The notes beneath the pieces were generated by a model. That model worked only from the letters and a program-made list of their open reading frames with translations. It had not been told where the DNA came from and made no database searches. This document shows, in pieces, positions 6,436 to 10,103 of a DNA stretch of 10,103 nt. Made by a program: the position numbers and the translations under genes. Numbering within the stretch: position 1 is the stretch's first letter; each line of letters starts with the position of its first letter. Source of the stretch: Acidobacteriaceae bacterium. GTDB lineage: Bacteria; Acidobacteriota; Terriglobia; Terriglobales; SbA1. The DNA is taken from the NCBI GenBank assembly GCA_003136335.1, contig PLEA01000364.1:1-10103 (forward strand). Reading direction: 5' to 3'.

Positions 6436-6650
6436 GAGTTGCACTGGCAATACTGTGTATCGGCGCGGTGACGTTTCTAGTGCAGGTTCTTGCAGCTCTG
6501 ATGAAGGAGACAAAGATTGTGCCTGGCAGGACGGTAATTCACTTTGCGAAATTCAAACCAGCCAAGCGGCCCGGAGAATTGATAGAGATGATTCCTGAAA
6601 CTGAGGCGCGACACGTTTCAACGAGAAGTGCCGAACGCATAGCTCTGTGA
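6432..6650 (+). CDS. Small single-span membrane protein of unknown function (72 aa)
   Basis: From the ATG at 6432 the protein starts with one hydrophobic segment (about residues 2-24, VALAILCIGAVTFLVQVLAAL). A basic region, KETKIVPGRTVIHFAKFKPAKR, and a mixed-charge tail ending in SAERIAL follow. The shape could be a membrane anchor with a short soluble tail, or an uncleaved signal. The frame is open to a TTG at 6357, but that start would overlap the repeat array, so the ATG is preferred. There is no good ribosome site of its own; the ATGA overlap with a 15-codon ORF may compensate. It stands 43 bp before the 28-aa peptide gene and so probably heads the kdp transporter operon. I recognise no family. 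A role as an accessory Kdp membrane protein is conjecture from position. Confidence 0.55.
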   Translation: MRVALAILCIGAVTFLVQVLAALMKETKIVPGRTVIHFAKFKPAKRPGELIEMIPETEARHVSTRSAERIAL

Positions 6651-6693
6651 TTTCAGGATCGCGGCATCTCGAAGTGGGCCGAGGAGATTAGTC

Positions 6694-6780
6694 ATGCAGG
6701 ACGTTTTGTGGATCGCGGTCACCATCGTATTTTTCGCAGTATCGATTGCTTATGTGCGTTTCTGCGATCGCATGAAGTAG
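6694..6780 (+). CDS. 28-residue single-span membrane peptide preceding kdpF
   Basis: The sequence is a short acidic start (MQDV), one hydrophobic span (about residues 5-20), then YVRFCDRMK. Its ATG has GAGGAG (6681-6686) 7 nt upstream. The TAG stop at 6778-6780 is part of the TAGGAGGA ribosome site of kdpF, so the two genes are tightly linked. From memory, small peptides with an FFA...YVR.C(D/E)R pattern commonly sit just before kdpF in kdp operons of several phyla and are usually unannotated or called hypothetical. By analogy with KdpF, a lipid-facing single helix that steadies the KdpABC complex is a reasonable guess, but there is no direct evidence. It is distinct from KdpF in sequence. 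Confidence 0.75.
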   Translation: MQDVLWIAVTIVFFAVSIAYVRFCDRMK

Positions 6781-6789
6781 GAGGATGAC

Positions 6790-6879
6790 ATGGATGTACA
6801 GTCTCTCATCATGCTTATTATCAGCGCGCTGGTGACTGGGTATTTGTTCTACGCGCTGTTGCGTCCCGAGAAATTCTGA
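6790..6879 (+). CDS. kdpF: KdpF, small stabilising subunit of the K+-transporting ATPase
   Basis: This 29-residue peptide has one hydrophobic helix and ends in the characteristic KdpF tail GYLFYALLRPEKF. GGAGG (6780-6784) lies 5 nt before the ATG. KdpF is a single-span peptide that stabilises the KdpABC complex in the inner membrane. It is followed after 13 bp by kdpA, the standard order. Length is normal (E. coli KdpF is also 29 residues). Confidence 0.93.
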   Translation: MDVQSLIMLIISALVTGYLFYALLRPEKF

Positions 6880-6892
6880 GCGGAGCTTTCTG

Positions 6893-8695
6893 ATGACTAT
6901 CAATGGCTGGCTGCAGATTTTCATATTCCTGGGACTGATCTTCGCGGTCACCAAGCCGCTCGGGATCTTCATGACGCGGGTGTTCGCGCGCGAGCGTACA
7001 TTCCTCGATCCTGTGCTGCGACCCCTCGAGCGCCTGCTTTATCGCGTTACCGGCGTGGATGAATCGCACGAGATGCGCTGGACCGAGTACGCGACCACCA
7101 TGCTGATGTTCAGCGCGGTGTCGATGCTCGTCCTCTATCTCATCGAGCGAATACAGGGTGTGCTGCCGTTCAACCCGCAGCATCTCGCGGCAGTGACGCC
7201 TGAGCACCTGGCTTTTAATACCGCCGCATCGTTCACCACTAACACCAACTGGCAGGCCTATTCCGGCGAGACGACCATGAGCTACTTCACGCAAATGGCG
7301 GGCCTCGCGTTTCACAACTTCGCCTCGGCGGCGACCGGCATCGTGCTGGCAATTGCCTTCATTCGGGGGATTGCCCGGCGGCAGATGAATACACTGGGAA
7401 ATTTCTGGGTCGACTTTGTACGCTGCTGTTTGTGGGTGCTGCTGCCATTTTGCGTAGTGGGATCTCTGCTCCTGGTTTCGCAAGGAGTGGTGCAGAACCT
7501 GAAGCCCTACGACACCGTGAAACTGGTCGAGCCGCAACAGGTGCAACGGGTAGGTACTGACGGCAAGGCCGTCGTGGATGCCACCGGCAAAGCCGTCATG
7601 GACACGGTCACCACGCAGACGATTGCGCAGGGCCCGGTGGCTTCGCAGGAAATCATCAAGGAATGGGGGACGAACGGTGGTGGATTCTTTAACGCCAATA
7701 GCGCCCACCCGTTTGAAAATCCCACGCCACTTACAAATCTGATCGAAATGTTTGCCATCTTCGCCATCGGCTCCGGCCTGACCTATACGCTCGGCCGCAT
7801 GACCGGATCTCCCTCTCACGGGTGGGCAGTATGGTCGGCGATGGCAATTTTATTTCTCGCGGGCGTAACTATCGCGTACTGGGCGGAGGCGCATGGCAAT
7901 CCGCTGTATCCCTCGACCATCGCGCAGCGCGCCTCGAACTCGCAGCCGGGCGGCAACATGGAGGGCAAGGAAGTGCGCTTCGGCATCGCCAACTCCGCAC
8001 TGTTTGCCACGGTGACGACCGACGCCAGTTGCGGCGCAATCAACGGCTGGCATGATTCCTTCACGCCGCTGGGCGGCATGGTGCCGCTGGTGAACATCAT
8101 GCTGAGCGAGGTTATTTTTGGCGGAGTGGGCTCAGGAATGTACGGGATTCTCATCTATGTCGTCCTGGCCGTATTCATTGCGGGCCTGATGGTTGGGCGC
8201 ACGCCGGAATATCTGGGCAAGAAGATCGAGGCCTATGACGTCAAGATGGCGATGCTGACATCGCTGGTTTTTCCGCTGATCATTCTTACGCTCACCGGTA
8301 TTTCAGTGGTCAAGGGCTTCGGAACGGCGGGCATTTCGAATCCCGGACCCCACGGCCTGAGCCAGATTCTTTACGCGTTTACTTCGTCCGCCGGGAACAA
8401 CGGCTCAGCCTTCGCAGGACTGACCGTGAACACGCTCTGGTACGACACCGCCACGGGAATCACCACGCTGGTGGGCCGCTTTTTCATGATCATTCCGATG
8501 CTGGCCATCGCAGGGAACCTGGCGCAGAAAAAATACGTGCCGCCGTCGCTCGGCACATTTCCGGTCACGACGCCGCTGTTCACGTTGCTTTTGATCAGCG
8601 TCATCCTGATTCTGGGCGCACTCACATTCTTCCCGGCTCTGAGCCTGGGGCCGATTCTCGAGCACCTTCTCATGCAGGTGGGAAAGACTTTTTAG
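6893..8695 (+). CDS. kdpA: KdpA, potassium-binding channel-like subunit of the K+-transporting P-type ATPase
   Basis: This 600-residue polytopic membrane protein takes up K+ through a channel-like pore in the inner membrane. All four selectivity-filter regions are recognisable: NTAASFTTNTNW from residue 109, GTNGGGFFNANSAHPFENPT from 259, TTDASCGAINGWHDS from 375, and SSAGNNGSAFAG with Gly504. Gly264, Gly381 and Gly504 correspond to the critical glycines near 232, 345 and 468 of E. coli KdpA. The ATG has CGGAG (6881-6885) 7 nt upstream. The protein is about 40 residues longer than E. coli KdpA (557). Much of the surplus is a loop before the second filter region, around 213-245, that contains a duplicated unit TDGKAVVD/ATGKAVMD. 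It is followed after 6 bp by kdpB. Confidence 0.97.
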   Translation: MTINGWLQIFIFLGLIFAVTKPLGIFMTRVFARERTFLDPVLRPLERLLYRVTGVDESHEMRWTEYATTMLMFSAVSMLVLYLIERIQGVLPFNPQHLAAVTPEHLAFNTAASFTTNTNWQAYSGETTMSYFTQMAGLAFHNFASAATGIVLAIAFIRGIARRQMNTLGNFWVDFVRCCLWVLLPFCVVGSLLLVSQGVVQNLKPYDTVKLVEPQQVQRVGTDGKAVVDATGKAVMDTVTTQTIAQGPVASQEIIKEWGTNGGGFFNANSAHPFENPTPLTNLIEMFAIFAIGSGLTYTLGRMTGSPSHGWAVWSAMAILFLAGVTIAYWAEAHGNPLYPSTIAQRASNSQPGGNMEGKEVRFGIANSALFATVTTDASCGAINGWHDSFTPLGGMVPLVNIMLSEVIFGGVGSGMYGILIYVVLAVFIAGLMVGRTPEYLGKKIEAYDVKMAMLTSLVFPLIILTLTGISVVKGFGTAGISNPGPHGLSQILYAFTSSAGNNGSAFAGLTVNTLWYDTATGITTLVGRFFMIIPMLAIAGNLAQKKYVPPSLGTFPVTTPLFTLLLISVILILGALTFFPALSLGPILEHLLMQVGKTF

Positions 8696-8701
8696 GAAAC
8701 T

Positions 8702-10103
8702 ATGGCCAGCCATCACAAGTCGGTTTGGGATTTGAAACTGGTTCGCAGCGCCGCCTGGAGTTCGCTGCTCAAGCTGAATCCCCGCAATATGATGGGGAAT
8801 CCTGTCATGTTCGTGGTGGAAATCGGCAGCGTGATCACGACCGTGCTTTTGATTCTCCATTCGCACCAGGATTTTCGCTTCAATCTTCAGATCACCTTGT
8901 GGTTGTGGTTCACCGTTTTGTTTGCCAACTTCGCCGAGGCCATGGCGGAGGGCCGCGGAAAGGCGCAGGCGGAAACCCTGCGGCGCGCCCGGTCGGAAAC
9001 CATTGCGAAGCGAATTGCCTCCGACGGCAAGATCGAAGAAATTCCGAGCGCCAAGCTGCGCTCCGGCGACCTGGTTTCCGTCGCTGCCGGAGACCTTATC
9101 CCCGGGGACGGAGAGATTGTCGAGGGTGTGGCATCGGTGGACGAATCTGCGATCACCGGCGAGTCCGCACCTGTGATTCGCGAAGCGGGTGGCGATCGTT
9201 CGGCGGTCACGGGCGGGACACGAGTCCTGAGCGATTACATCAAGGTCAAGATCACGTCGAACCCCGGAGAAACGTTTCTCGACCGCATGATCGCGCTGGT
9301 GGAAGGGGCTGCACGCCAGAAGACGCCCAACGAAATCGCTCTGAACATTCTGCTGGCTGGACTGACTATTATCTTTTTGTTGGCCGTGGTCACGCTGCAG
9401 CCGTTTGCGATTTACTCTGGATCGCCGCAGACGGTTTTCGTGCTGGTCTCGCTGCTGGTCTGCCTGATCCCTACGACCATTGGCGGGCTGCTGTCGGCCA
9501 TCGGTATTGCGGGCATGGACCGGCTGGTGCAGCACAATGTACTCGCGATGTCGGGACGGGCGGTCGAGGCCGCGGGAGACGTGAACACGCTGCTGCTCGA
9601 CAAGACTGGCACGATTACTTTCGGCAACCGCCAGGCCACGGAATTTCTGCCCGCCTCTAGCGTGACCGAAGCCGACATGGCGGATGCGGCGCAACTCTCC
9701 TCGTTGGCGGACGAAACTCCGGAGGGCCGCTCGATTGTTGTGCTGGCCAAGGAAAAATACGGACTACGCGGCCGCGACTTCGCGGCCCACGAAGCGGAAT
9801 TCATCGCATTTACCGCACAGACCCGTATGTCGGGGGTCAATCTGGATGGACGGGAGATCCGCAAAGGAGCGGCTGAAGCCATCGCGCGCTATCTCGAGCA
9901 AAATAATTCGGCCATGCCTCAGGATGTGCGCGCCGCCGTGGAGCGGATCGCGTCTTCCGGAGGGACGCCTCTGGTGGTCACGGAGAATCGCCGGGCAGTG
10001 GGCGTGATTCACCTCAAAGACGTGGTTAAGGGAGGAATTCGCGACCGCTTCGCGCAGTTGCGTTCCATGGGTATTCGCACCGTGATGATCACCGGCGACA
10101 ATC
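8702..10103 (+). CDS. kdpB: KdpB, catalytic ATPase subunit of the K+-transporting P-type ATPase, 3'-truncated
   Basis: The frame starts at an ATG at 8702, with AGGA (8694-8697) overlapping the kdpA stop, and stays open to the window end: 467 complete codons of about 680. The N-terminus, [37 protein letters not shown], is typical of KdpB. The A-domain loop TGES lies at 152-155; Ser155 matches the serine (162 in E. coli) whose phosphorylation inhibits KdpFABC. The membrane motif is [22 protein letters not shown]. The phosphorylation motif DKTGT has catalytic Asp300 (E. coli Asp307). The nucleotide-binding domain includes KGAAEAI, and the window ends in MITGDN of the P-domain. KdpB hydrolyses ATP to drive K+ through KdpA. 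kdpC should follow outside the window. Confidence 0.97.
   Translation, partial: MASHHKSVWDLKLVRSAAWSSLLKLNPRNMMGNPVMFVVEIGSVITTVLLILHSHQDFRFNLQITLWLWFTVLFANFAEAMAEGRGKAQAETLRRARSETIAKRIASDGKIEEIPSAKLRSGDLVSVAAGDLIPGDGEIVEGVASVDESAITGESAPVIREAGGDRSAVTGGTRVLSDYIKVKITSNPGETFLDRMIALVEGAARQKTPNEIALNILLAGLTIIFLLAVVTLQPFAIYSGSPQTVFVLVSLLVCLIPTTIGGLLSAIGIAGMDRLVQHNVLAMSGRAVEAAGDVNTLLLDKTGTITFGNRQATEFLPASSVTEADMADAAQLSSLADETPEGRSIVVLAKEKYGLRGRDFAAHEAEFIAFTAQTRMSGVNLDGREIRKGAAEAIARYLEQNNSAMPQDVRAAVERIASSGGTPLVVTENRRAVGVIHLKDVVKGGIRDRFAQLRSMGIRTVMITGDN

Noticed and set aside
8725..9660. A 311-codon plus-strand frame inside kdpB.
   Set aside because: The KdpB frame from 8702 covers the same bases with all P-type ATPase motifs; this frame only stands out because the true one runs off the window end without a stop.
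8405..9694. A 429-codon minus-strand frame across the kdpA end and kdpB.
   Set aside because: It lies antisense to unmistakable KdpA/KdpB sequence and is rich in Arg, Gln and His, as expected for a shadow frame.
1..10103. Search by eye for CRISPR arrays, tRNA or rRNA genes, insertion sequences and phage genes.
   Set aside because: No regularly spaced repeats with spacers, no cloverleaf-like or rRNA segments, and no transposase or integrase motifs were seen; the window is a metabolic and transport locus.

Overview
This GC-rich window holds most of a Kdp high-affinity potassium uptake locus, preceded by the 3' part of a molybdopterin oxidoreductase gene. The protein sequences and the unusual gene order suggest a soil-type bacterium of the Acidobacteriota. 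That assignment rests on resemblance from memory, not on a marker gene.

Layout. At 1-2361 (+) is the 5'-truncated catalytic subunit of a DMSO-reductase-family molybdoenzyme. It converges on a membrane histidine kinase at 2431-3933 (-), and a GC-rich palindromic repeat at 2390-2438 lies at the junction and runs into the kinase stop codon. Almost head-to-head with the kinase is a soluble 373-residue protein at 3942-5063 (+). It carries only the N-terminal KdpD sensor and Usp domains. Its stop overlaps the start of kdpE, 5063-5758 (+). A low-density stretch (5759-6693) follows, with an 84-residue soluble protein (6019-6273), a 72-residue single-span membrane protein (6432-6650) and two arrays of 11-bp-spaced repeats. 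The transporter operon comes next: a 28-residue membrane peptide (6694-6780), kdpF (6790-6879), kdpA (6893-8695) and kdpB (8702 to the window end, truncated). kdpC is expected just beyond the right edge.

How the genes work together. In the classical system KdpD is one protein of about 900 residues that senses low potassium or turgor stress and phosphorylates KdpE, which switches on kdpFABC. Here the two halves of KdpD are separate genes on opposite strands. Together they have about 873 residues and supply every KdpD domain once and in order: P-loop sensor and Usp from one gene, then DUF4118 membrane segments, GAF-like region, HisKA and HATPase from the other. They probably rejoin as a two-part sensor that acts on KdpE.

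The strongest unannotated signals are the paired 11-bp-periodic arrays at 5796-5839 and 6332-6375. They look like tandem sites for an OmpR-type regulator, most simply KdpE, and they would place the two small genes between kdpE and kdpF in the Kdp regulon. All functional statements are from reading the sequence; no database search was run.
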